From a bacterium (GTDB lineage: Bacteria > Omnitrophota > Gorgyraeia > Velamenicoccales > JABMQK01), in NCBI GenBank assembly GCA_013203265.1, contig JABMQK010000085.1:1-6307 (forward strand): 6,307 nucleotides of DNA. Direction: 5' to 3'. A program made the position numbers and the translations under genes. A model generated the notes under the pieces. That model made no database searches. It was not told the DNA's origin and worked only from the letters and a program-made list of their open reading frames with translations. Shown piece after piece: positions 1 to 6,297 of this stretch. Positions within the stretch are counted from its first letter, which is position 1. Each line of letters opens with the position of its first letter.

Positions 1-1499
1 AAGGGTTGGTACTTTTGGAATTGAAGTATCACAAAGGAGAGATTATATAGTATTAGTCCAATAGCGATTAGACGTATAGAGCAACGATTAATAATTTTTC
101 CTTTTAATGGACATTCAAAAAGTGTATATAAGCATATGCTTAATGCTCCCAGCGCAGGCAGAAGAAAGCGAACCTGTTGGCTTGTATTTGCCCAGGCGAA
201 GAAAGATAATATGCTATACATTAACATATACTTAGCAGATTTGTGTTTTGGCCTAAACCAGATGAGTAGAGGGGTAAGAGTTAAGTAGAGCGCGCCAATT
301 TCACCATCGAAAGGCCCATCTAGTCCTGCGTATACCACCATTCTCCAGGGGAGCAAGAGATAGTCGATTATAGAATACCCCATTCCATAGACGCGTAAGA
401 AGATATTATATAGGATGGCCCTTTGGGTATCCCAGTGTGGTCCGCCGAAAATTGAATAAAAAAATGGATAAACCGGGTTTCCCGTTATTAAGATGTTGCG
501 TACATAATAAGGTAAGGCAACTACTGCACAGATAGTAAAAAAATACATACTTTGTCGTAAGAGAAATGGACGTTTTAAAGAAGGCGTTTTTATCCAGCGT
601 ATTAAAAATATGATAATTATGATGTATAAAGAGATAAGTGTTAAGTATTTTATTCCTAAAGCGATACCAAATAAAATAGCCGATAGCTTGATTAATTTAG
701 GATTTATATCCTCTAAGGCGAAAGAAAAGAATCCAATTGCAAGCAGAGTAAAAAAACATAGGGCTAAATCGACATATGCCCAGCTTGAAAGCTGTGATAC
801 CAAAGGCATAGAATAAAATGTAAGCGCACAAAACAGCGCAGCTCCTATATTGGAAATACGACGGGCAAACATAAAGATTGTTAGCGCAGCAAGTATCCCA
901 AAATAGAAGTGAATGAGATGGCTTGAGTAGTCATTAGATAGAATGAGGCCAAAAGTATAGAGCATCTCAACCAACGCAGGAAAATAGCTATGTATAGTGG
1001 GCGGTTCAGGCTGGACATACCTTGTTTGAATATAGTATTGTGGCATTTTTAAATGGTATGTCATGGCATCCCGTCCTATGGGGGGTGTTAAAGTATTTAT
1101 GAAATTAATCGCCACAAATGTGACCAGCAATATTAATGCTACCTTAGATAGTAAAGGTATATTTTTAATCCATGAGAACAATTTAAAATGTAGAGATTCA
1201 TATTTTATTTTTGAGCAGATAGTTTTAATATCAGAAAGAAAAACCAAAGGTAATACAATAATATAGAGAGTGATAAAAATTATATGTTGGATACCACCAA
1301 TTAAGCCAAGGATAAAGATGCTGTATGCGAGTGCAGCTAATCCGAACGCCTGAGAGATGATAAATCGTTCTAATTTAGATTGGAACGAAAATTTACCAAG
1401 TTGGATTAGTCTCCTTCCAGTGATTTGAGACAAAAAGAGTAAAAAGCTAACACAAATACCGGCAAGAAGAATATGTAATAAGTTTCTAAACGCCATCAT
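1..1499 (-). CDS. GT-C-type membrane glycosyltransferase-like protein, C-terminus cut by window edge
   Basis: Translating the minus strand from the ATG at 1499 gives 499 codons without a stop, running off base 1, so the C-terminus is missing. An in-frame TAA lies six codons upstream of this ATG; a second ATG follows directly at 1496. The protein is very hydrophobic, with roughly 12 or more membrane segments (for example near residues 8-24, 46-66, 70-89, 117-135, 193-212, 241-262, 285-300, 318-332, 401-415, 444-460). After the fourth segment comes an external-type loop with GRDAMTYHL (142-150), which fits the acidic catalytic loop of GT-C enzymes (PMT/ArnT-like). NPVYPFF (341-347) and QQVRFLLPAL (441-450) are also usual in bacterial members. 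Such enzymes move a sugar from a polyprenyl-phosphate carrier to a lipid, glycan or protein outside the membrane. The substrate cannot be told. It follows comM by 34 bp on the same strand, so co-transcription is likely. Family assignment is from motif pattern only. Confidence 0.75.
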   Translation of the reverse strand, partial: MMAFRNLLHILLAGICVSFLLFLSQITGRRLIQLGKFSFQSKLERFIISQAFGLAALAYSIFILGLIGGIQHIIFITLYIIVLPLVFLSDIKTICSKIKYESLHFKLFSWIKNIPLLSKVALILLVTFVAINFINTLTPPIGRDAMTYHLKMPQYYIQTRYVQPEPPTIHSYFPALVEMLYTFGLILSNDYSSHLIHFYFGILAALTIFMFARRISNIGAALFCALTFYSMPLVSQLSSWAYVDLALCFFTLLAIGFFSFALEDINPKLIKLSAILFGIALGIKYLTLISLYIIIIIFLIRWIKTPSLKRPFLLRQSMYFFTICAVVALPYYVRNILITGNPVYPFFYSIFGGPHWDTQRAILYNIFLRVYGMGYSIIDYLLLPWRMVVYAGLDGPFDGEIGALYLTLTPLLIWFRPKHKSAKYMLMYSILSFFAWANTSQQVRFLLPALGALSICLYTLFECPLKGKIINRCSIRLIAIGLILYNLSFVILQFQKYQP

Positions 1500-1533
1500 T
1501 TTCTCGATATAAGATTATTTAGATAATGTATTT

Positions 1534-3099
1534 TTAAGCCCATAGATTTCGATCCAGATTTCTGTAACCTATTGCTTCTGAGATATGATCAGTTTGGATA
1601 ATTTCAGATCCTTCCATATCTGCTATAGTCCTTGAAATTTTTAATATTTTATCATAGGCACGCGCAGAAAGATTCATATTTTCCATAGCGGTTTTAAGCA
1701 GTTCTTTTGCTTCTTCATCTAAAAGGCAATATTCCTTTATCTGTTTATGGTTCATATGGCTATTGGAGTAAACTCCGTTAGAAATAATTTTTCTAATAGG
1801 ATAAAAATTTTCTTTATGGAACCTTTTTTCTTGAATTTTGTGAGTTTTTTTCACTCGTTCTTTAATTTCTGAGGAAGATTCACTTTGTTGAGAGCCAGTC
1901 ATTTCTTTATATTTTACCGACGGAACATCTATATGTATATCAATTCTATCGAGCAACGGGCCCGAAATTTTAGAAAGATATCTTTCAATTTTTGTAGAAT
2001 TGCAGCGGCAGTTTCTTTTAGGATCAGTAAAATAACCACACGGGCAGGGATTCATGGCGCATACAAGCATAAAGCGGGAAGGGAATAACGAAGATTTATT
2101 TGCACGAGCGATATGTACGTAGCCGTCTTCCAACGGTTGCCTTAGTGATTCTAAGACATTACGATGAAATTCTGGTAGTTCATCTAAAAATAGAACACCG
2201 TTATGAGCAAGGCTTATTTCGCCGGGTTGTGGTATGGAGCTACCACCTATTAAAGCCACATCAGATATTGTATGGTGAGGTGCACGGAATGGCCTGGCAA
2301 AGATTAGTCCTATTTTTTCTGGAACAAGACCCAGTGATGAGTGGATGCAGGTTGTTTCAATCATTTCTTCTTCGGTCATATCAGGGATTATAGTAGGGAT
2401 TCTTTTAGCGAGCATGGATTTTCCGCTACCAGGAGGTCCAATCATCAGGATGTTGTGCCCACCTGCAACCGCAACCTCCAAAGCACGCTTAACCATAAAT
2501 TGACCTTTGACATCACAAAAATCTACATCGTATCTTTGTATTTTGCTGATGATTCTATTTATGTCTATTTTTGTTACTTCCACCCCATCTTGATTAGATA
2601 AAAAGTTTATAGTTTGTTTGATTGACTCTAAGCCAAATACATTTATTCCTTTAATAAGCGCTGCTTCATTAGTATTTGCCGAAGGAAGAATAAGATTTTT
2701 TATTTTATCAGAACGCAACTTCATAGCTATAGGTAAGGCACCTTTGATCGGTCTTATTCTGCCTTCCAGAGAGAGCTCTCCCAGGAATATATAATCTTTT
2801 AATAATTCCTTATTTAGTTGTCCGGAGCTAGCTAGGATGCCTAAGGCTATGGCAAGATCGAAGCTACTACCTTCCTTTTTTATGCCAGCCGGAGCAAGAT
2901 TTACCGTAATCCTTTCTGGAGGAAAACGAAACCCACTATTTTTTATAGCAGATTTCATTCTTTCTTTACTTTCTTTTACGCTGGCATCAGGAAGACCGAC
3001 AATATTAGTTACAGGAAGACCAGGGGTTATATCAACCTCAATTTCAATAGGATAGGCTTCAATTCCTAAAATACCAAAACTTTTTATTTTTGAAAGCAT
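1534..3099 (-). CDS. comM: YifB/ComM family Mg-chelatase-like AAA+ ATPase
   Basis: A full-length 521-residue member of the YifB/ComM family. Residues 1-185 form the Lon-protease-like (ChlI) N-terminal domain, with the typical opening (LGIEAYPIEIEVDITPGLP, 11-29) and EGSSFDLAIALGILA (76-90). The AAA+ core carries Walker A GPPGSGKS (221-228), Walker B VLFLDELPEF (302-311), sensor-1 Asn350, and the arginine-bearing GPLLDRIDIH (380-389). A cysteine cluster (C347, C352, C354, C364, C366) sits in NPCPCG and the following loop, as in the family, and could bind a metal. The Mg-chelatase C-terminal helical domain (about 425-515) includes LSARAYDKILKISRTIADM (477-495). In Vibrio and Haemophilus, ComM is a hexameric helicase that drives branch migration when transformed DNA is integrated. 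The family is widespread, including in species not known to be transformable, so a competence role here is inference. The start fits family length; the upstream AGAAAG is only a weak ribosome site. Confidence 0.95.
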   Translation of the reverse strand: MLSKIKSFGILGIEAYPIEIEVDITPGLPVTNIVGLPDASVKESKERMKSAIKNSGFRFPPERITVNLAPAGIKKEGSSFDLAIALGILASSGQLNKELLKDYIFLGELSLEGRIRPIKGALPIAMKLRSDKIKNLILPSANTNEAALIKGINVFGLESIKQTINFLSNQDGVEVTKIDINRIISKIQRYDVDFCDVKGQFMVKRALEVAVAGGHNILMIGPPGSGKSMLAKRIPTIIPDMTEEEMIETTCIHSSLGLVPEKIGLIFARPFRAPHHTISDVALIGGSSIPQPGEISLAHNGVLFLDELPEFHRNVLESLRQPLEDGYVHIARANKSSLFPSRFMLVCAMNPCPCGYFTDPKRNCRCNSTKIERYLSKISGPLLDRIDIHIDVPSVKYKEMTGSQQSESSSEIKERVKKTHKIQEKRFHKENFYPIRKIISNGVYSNSHMNHKQIKEYCLLDEEAKELLKTAMENMNLSARAYDKILKISRTIADMEGSEIIQTDHISEAIGYRNLDRNLWA

Positions 3100-3119
3100 T
3101 TTATCTTTCTTTTATATTT

Positions 3120-3152
3120 GCTTTGTTAGAGGACATAGTTCTCTAACGAGGT
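3120..3152 (+). repeat. Stem-loop with 7-bp perfect core, upstream of comM
   Basis: GTTAGAG (3125-3131) and CTCTAAC (3141-3147) are perfect inverted arms. Read as plus-strand RNA, pairing extends inward (G3132-U3140, A3133-U3139, C3134-G3138; loop AUA 3135-3137) and outward (U3124-G3148, U3123-A3149, U3122-G3150, C3121-G3151, G3120-U3152), giving about 15 pairs. No run of T follows, so it is not a standard intrinsic terminator. It lies 21-53 bases upstream of the comM start, in what would be the comM leader. It could be an operator, a leader hairpin or one copy of a dispersed intergenic repeat; no second copy occurs in this window. Confidence 0.55.
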
Positions 3153-3239
3153 TTAAAAATTTGTTAAATACAGCGAATAGATACAACTAAAATCGGGTCG
3201 AATTGAGAAGATAGAGGGGATTAGTGATTATTAAATTTC

Positions 3240-3267
3240 TTGCAATTTTATTGGATTATAATATAAT
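3240..3267 (+). promoter_or_regulatory. Sigma-70-type promoter for the rightward genes
   Basis: TTGCAA (3240-3245) matches the -35 box well. After a 16-base spacer comes a perfect TATAAT (3262-3267), itself overlapping another TATAAT at 3257-3262. Transcription would begin near 3274, about 130 bases before the first gene. The AT-rich patch also reads TATAAT on the minus strand (3260 down to 3255), but no acceptable minus-strand -35 box was found at the right distance, so the comM promoter is not assigned. Confidence 0.6.
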
Positions 3268-3307
3268 ATAGCTTAACATATCGTAAAAAGAGCGTCAAGG
3301 AAAAGTC

Positions 3308-3382
3308 AAATCTTCGAAGAATTCAAGTTTGTGTTTAGGTAATAGCTAAAAGTAATAAATCTTCTGTATTTTTGCTGAAGAT
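3308..3382 (+). promoter_or_regulatory. Leader with repeated AAATCTTC and mutually exclusive short hairpins
   Basis: AAATCTTC occurs at 3308-3315 and 3357-3364. The first copy is part of a perfect 10-base palindrome, TCTTCGAAGA (3311-3320). The second pairs with GAAGAT (3377-3382) across a T-rich loop. TCTTC at 3360-3364 could instead pair with GAAGA at 3316-3320, so the two foldings exclude each other. TTTAG/CTAAA (3334-3338/3346-3350) adds a small hairpin between them. These elements lie downstream of the promoter and upstream of the first rightward gene. They are short, in AT-rich DNA, and match no known riboswitch class that I recognise, so regulatory function is only a possibility. Confidence 0.2.
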
Positions 3383-3393
3383 ATGGCAATATG

Positions 3394-3398
3394 AGGAG
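3394..3398 (+). promoter_or_regulatory. Shine-Dalgarno AGGAG that decides a GTG start
   Basis: AGGAG lies 7 bases before the GTG at 3406 (and 4 before another GTG at 3403). The in-frame ATG at 3391 overlaps this site and has only a weak GAAG, 10 bases upstream. The strong site favours GTG 3406. Confidence 0.6.
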
Positions 3399-3405
3399 TG
3401 GCGTG

Positions 3406-3858
3406 GTGTATAGAGGTATATTCGCTGAGCTGAAGTTAAATCATTTGTTTTGGGTAACCATTTTTGCTTGGTTTTTGGCCCAAGTCATAAAGGTAATTTT
3501 AGGGATAATTAAGACAAAAAAGTTTGATTTTAGATGGTTTGTTGGAACAGGAGGCATGCCTTCTGCCCATGCCGCAGGTGCAAGTGCGCTAGCAATTACT
3601 GCGGGTTTTGATTACGGTTTTAATTCAGGAATATTTGCTTTGGCGACAGTCTTTGCCATAGTCACAATGTTTGATGCGCAGGGAGTTCGCCGTTCTGCAG
3701 GTAGTTCGGCAAAAATACTGAATAGGGTTATGGAAGATATTTATTGGAAGGGAAGAATCCACGAAGCAAGATTAAAGGAACTCATAGGGCATACTCCGGT
3801 AGAAGTAATAATGGGTTCAATTATAGGAATATTGATCGCAATAATTCTTCAGAAATAG
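3406..3858 (+). CDS. Divergent PAP2 family membrane protein (YuiD-like, DUF212)
   Basis: A small membrane protein of 150 residues from GTG 3406, or 155 from ATG 3391; numbering below is from GTG 3406. The signature GGMPSAHAAGASALA (about 48-62) matches the PSxH motif of PAP2 phosphatases as it appears in the divergent PAP2 (DUF212) family. DAQGVRRSAGSSAKILN (about 90-106) and ELIGHTPVEVIMG (about 125-137) are the other two family blocks, the latter with the conserved GHTPxEV. Hydrophobic segments lie at about 15-33, 56-68, 71-90 and 131-147. Length agrees with the family, which is usually near 150. PAP2 enzymes release phosphate from lipids such as undecaprenyl or phosphatidyl phosphates, but the activity of this divergent branch is not established, so a lipid phosphatase role is inference. 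It is first in the rightward set, 10 bp before an L,D-transpeptidase gene, which fits an envelope role. Confidence 0.9.
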   Translation: MYRGIFAELKLNHLFWVTIFAWFLAQVIKVILGIIKTKKFDFRWFVGTGGMPSAHAAGASALAITAGFDYGFNSGIFALATVFAIVTMFDAQGVRRSAGSSAKILNRVMEDIYWKGRIHEARLKELIGHTPVEVIMGSIIGILIAIILQK

Positions 3859-3868
3859 AAAGGGATAT

Positions 3869-4717
3869 ATGAAATATCGTTTTTTGATTATAGTTATTAC
3901 ATTATTAGTTTTTGTGGGATTGATTTTTTTCCCGCGAGTTATTAAAAATAATTTTCAAAAAACAACCCCAGAAGACAAAGTACAATCAGAGCCCAAAAAG
4001 GAAACAATTAGATCCGTCAGTATTAATTCTTTTCTAAAAGAAGCTGAGGACTTTGAGAAAAATGGAAGCTTGCTAGAAGCAAAGGAAATTTATCAAAGGG
4101 TCATGGGTATGTCATTGTCATCTGAGCAAATGGGTATTGTGCAGAGTAAATTAGAAGATTTAAATATCAAGATACTCCTTTCAGGTATAAATATCGAGCA
4201 ATCGTTAGTCTATGAGGTTAAACCAGGAGATGTTCTCGTAAATATCGCTAAGGAATTTAATACTACCGTAGGGGCGATAGCAAAGGCAAATAATATAGAC
4301 GAAGATTTTATCCGCCCGGCTATGAAATTGAGAATTTTGAAGGGAGAATTTAGCATTTTTATAGATAAATCGCAGAATATACTGATTCTTAAATTTAACG
4401 ATGAAGTAGTTAAGACATATCCTGTTTCAACTGGGAAGAATAATTCCACTCCCATAGGAACATATAAAATTATCAACAAGATAGTCGATCCGCCTTGGTA
4501 TAGAGATGGTAGAAAGATTCCTTCTTCAAGCCCTGAAAATATCCTCGGTTCACGTTGGTTGGGTTTTGATCTTGCCGGATATGGTATACACGGTACTACT
4601 AACCCAGAAGAAATTAGTATGCAGACAACTGAAGGCTGCGTGCGTATGAGAAATAAGGATGTAGAGGAGATTTTTATTTTGGTGCCCTCCGGTATAGAAA
4701 TAACAATTGTCGATTAA
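3869..4717 (+). CDS. Membrane-anchored LysM and YkuD-domain L,D-transpeptidase
   Basis: The 282-residue protein has an N-terminal hydrophobic segment (about 4-22) without an obvious lipobox, so it is probably a membrane anchor with the rest in the periplasm. A charged helical stretch (about 52-105) resembles a single TPR-like hairpin (FLKEAEDFEKNGSLLEAKEIY). A LysM domain follows (about 113-157; YEVKPGDVLVNIAKEFN), which binds peptidoglycan. The YkuD catalytic domain covers about 160-282, with STPIGTYKI (193-201), GIHGTTNPEEI (239-249) and the catalytic TEGCVRM (254-260), Cys257. L,D-transpeptidases form 3-3 crosslinks or attach proteins to peptidoglycan. The usual S-H-G-C motif here reads T-E-G-C, so the residue before Gly is Glu and not His; His241 and Cys257 remain. 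The ribosome site AAAGGGA (3859-3865) sits just before the ATG, 10 bp after the preceding stop, so co-transcription with the PAP2-like gene is likely. Whether it crosslinks or tethers cannot be told. Confidence 0.92.
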   Translation: MKYRFLIIVITLLVFVGLIFFPRVIKNNFQKTTPEDKVQSEPKKETIRSVSINSFLKEAEDFEKNGSLLEAKEIYQRVMGMSLSSEQMGIVQSKLEDLNIKILLSGINIEQSLVYEVKPGDVLVNIAKEFNTTVGAIAKANNIDEDFIRPAMKLRILKGEFSIFIDKSQNILILKFNDEVVKTYPVSTGKNNSTPIGTYKIINKIVDPPWYRDGRKIPSSSPENILGSRWLGFDLAGYGIHGTTNPEEISMQTTEGCVRMRNKDVEEIFILVPSGIEITIVD

Positions 4718-4728
4718 CACACCAATTC

Positions 4729-4773
4729 TTGCAAATTAAAACTTTCGAATATGTTTAGTTAATAACAATTGTT
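4729..4773 (+). promoter_or_regulatory. Possible weak promoter and palindrome upstream of accA
   Basis: TTGCAA (4729-4734) and TATGTT (4750-4755) form a weak -35/-10 pair with a short 15-base spacer. Just downstream is a perfect 10-base palindrome, AACAATTGTT (4764-4773). TGTT (4752-4755) and AACA (4764-4767) form a partial dyad loosely like the ATGT/ACAT arms of PadR operators. It lies in the 74-bp gap after the transpeptidase gene, where no terminator is seen, so accA may be served both by read-through and by this site. Support is weak. Confidence 0.25.
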
Positions 4774-4791
4774 TTGTAAAAGAAGAAATAA

Positions 4792-5766
4792 ATGAGCGGA
4801 TTAGAATTTGAAAAACCGATAGTAGAATTAGAAGAAAAGATTGGTGAGCTTAAGGAATTTCAGCATAAGCATTCTGATCAACGAAGAAGAATTAATCTAT
4901 CTTCTGAAATTAAGAAGTTAGAAGATAAACTTCTTATACTTAAGAAAGAAATTTATGGGAGTCTTACCCCTTGGCAGAGGATTCAAATTGCCCGCCATCC
5001 TCGCAGGCCCTATACTTTGGATTATATTGATATGTTTTCCGAGAATTTTACCCAGTTGCATGGAGATAGATATTTTGCTGATGATACAGCAATCGTAACA
5101 GGGTTTGCTAAAATAGATAATCAAAAATTATTAATTGTTGGCCATCAGAAAGGACGCGATACGCAAGAAAATATTTATCGCAATTTTGGCTGTGCGCATC
5201 CCGAAGGATACCGTAAGTCATTACGCCTAATGCAACTGGCTGAAAAATTTAATCTCCCAATTTTAGTACTTATCGATACTCCTGGGGCATATCCGGGGGT
5301 TGGTGCCGAGGAGAGAGGGCAGGCTCAAGCGATAGCTTGGAATTTAAGAGAGATGGTAGAAATAAAAACACCCATTATTATCTATGTTATTGGAGAAGGC
5401 GGTAGTGGAGGAGCATTGGGCATTGGGATAGGAGATAGAATTTGTGTCTTAGAAAATGCTTATTATTCTGTGATTTCCCCTGAAGGCTGTGCGGCGATAC
5501 TTTGGAAAAACAGCACTAAAGCAAATGAAGCAGCAGAGGCGCTTAAATTGACCGCTTCTGATTTATTGAGATTTGGGATTATTGACGAGATAATTAAAGA
5601 ACCGCTAGGTGGAGCCCATCGTGATCCTCAGGAGACGGCTAGGAATATAAGGGAATCATTGAAGAAAAATTTAGAAGATTTATCCAGTATATCCAAAGAC
5701 GAACTTATAAAAAGACGTTACAACAAATTTCGTAGAATCGGAGTAATTTCAGAACAATCTTCTTGA
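4792..5766 (+). CDS. accA: Acetyl-CoA carboxylase carboxyltransferase subunit alpha
   Basis: AccA, with AccD, moves the carboxyl group from carboxybiotin on BCCP to acetyl-CoA, giving malonyl-CoA for fatty acid synthesis in the cytoplasm. The 324-residue length is normal for the family. The N-terminal helical part begins LEFEKPIVELEEKIGEL (4-20), the standard AccA opening, which supports the ATG at 4792. The carboxyltransferase (crotonase-like) core contains GHQKGRDTQENIYRNFG (117-133), HPEGYRKSLRLM (136-147), IDTPGAYPGVGAEERGQ (161-177), the oxyanion-hole glycines GEGGSGGALGIGIGD (201-215), and VISPEGCAAILWK (227-239). LGGAHRDP (272-279) near the C-terminus is also typical. All key motifs are intact. 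accD is not in the window. The upstream ribosome site is weak (AGAAGA, 4781-4786). A PadR-type gene follows after 3 bp. Confidence 0.98.
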   Translation: MSGLEFEKPIVELEEKIGELKEFQHKHSDQRRRINLSSEIKKLEDKLLILKKEIYGSLTPWQRIQIARHPRRPYTLDYIDMFSENFTQLHGDRYFADDTAIVTGFAKIDNQKLLIVGHQKGRDTQENIYRNFGCAHPEGYRKSLRLMQLAEKFNLPILVLIDTPGAYPGVGAEERGQAQAIAWNLREMVEIKTPIIIYVIGEGGSGGALGIGIGDRICVLENAYYSVISPEGCAAILWKNSTKANEAAEALKLTASDLLRFGIIDEIIKEPLGGAHRDPQETARNIRESLKKNLEDLSSISKDELIKRRYNKFRRIGVISEQSS

Positions 5767-5769
5767 TTT

Positions 5770-6297
5770 ATGAAATTAGAACAAGAATTAGTAATTTTAG
5801 GGCTCCTTAAAGATAAACCTCGACACGGATATGAAATTAAGAAGCAAATTAATGACTTCCTTACTTATTTTACAGGTTTAGAATACGAATCCACATACTA
5901 CTCTTTGAGCTCTCTTGAAAAGAAGGGGATAGTTAAGAAGACTGTAGCCTCTTCAAAAAATCGGCCAAATAAATATGTATATTCGCTTACAGCTAAAGGG
6001 AAAGAACGTTTTAGTATGCTGTTGGATAGAAGTTTTCTCCATATTCAACGGCCATACTTCGGTATAGATATTTCGTTATATTTCCTACCCTATTTAAAAC
6101 CAGAGAGCGTCCATAGGAAACTTAGGGCAAGACTTAGAATCTTAAAGAAGATAGAGTTGAATCTCTTACAAATTTATTCTGCGTTTCGGACTCAAAAACC
6201 ACCCCACCTATTAGCCATCCTTGAGCACAACTTGGAATTGATTAAAGCAGAAGTCAATTTTATTTCTGGTTTAATTACCCGTTTTAACAAGAAATAG
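5770..6297 (+). CDS. PadR family transcriptional regulator
   Basis: The 175-residue protein has a PadR winged-helix domain at about 1-85: LEQELVILGLLKDKPRHGYE (3-22) is the typical first helix and HGYEI motif, YYSLSSLEKKGIV (43-55) the recognition helix region, and the wing ends YVYSLTAKGKERF (69-81). The C-terminal part (about 86-175) is helical, as in PadR proteins of the longer subgroup where it serves dimerisation and ligand sensing; no specific ligand can be read from it. PadR proteins are mostly repressors that respond to small molecules or cell-envelope stress. The ATG is 3 bp after the accA stop, and no Shine-Dalgarno sequence is visible in the preceding TCTTCTTGATTT, so translation probably depends on ribosomes finishing accA. 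The next in-frame ATG is at residue 83, so no other ATG start would preserve the DNA-binding domain. Its target genes are not known; autoregulation or control of neighbouring genes is inference. Confidence 0.9.
   Translation: MKLEQELVILGLLKDKPRHGYEIKKQINDFLTYFTGLEYESTYYSLSSLEKKGIVKKTVASSKNRPNKYVYSLTAKGKERFSMLLDRSFLHIQRPYFGIDISLYFLPYLKPESVHRKLRARLRILKKIELNLLQIYSAFRTQKPPHLLAILEHNLELIKAEVNFISGLITRFNKK

Noticed and set aside
610..1266. Two plus-strand open frames of 67-68 codons (610-816 and 1063-1266)
   Set aside because: They lie antisense inside the continuous minus-strand membrane protein, have no ribosome sites of note and resemble no family.
1885..3055. Several plus-strand open frames within 1885-3055
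   Set aside because: All are antisense to comM, whose protein is intact and strongly conserved; they are shadows.
3120..3165. Intrinsic terminator at the 3120-3152 stem-loop
   Set aside because: What follows is TTTAAAAATTTG, not a run of T, and no plus-strand gene ends before it.
3255..3293. Minus-strand promoter for comM using TATAAT (3260-3255) or TTGACG (3298-3293)
   Set aside because: The two boxes are not at a workable distance from each other, and neither has a good partner, so the comM promoter could not be assigned.
4699..4772. 12-base direct repeat AATAACAATTGT at 4699-4710 and 4761-4772
   Set aside because: Short and AT-rich; the first copy lies in the coding end of the transpeptidase gene, so chance is the simplest reading.
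4210..5124. Minus-strand open frames at 4210-4479 and 4918-5124
   Set aside because: They are antisense to the transpeptidase and accA genes and show no family resemblance.
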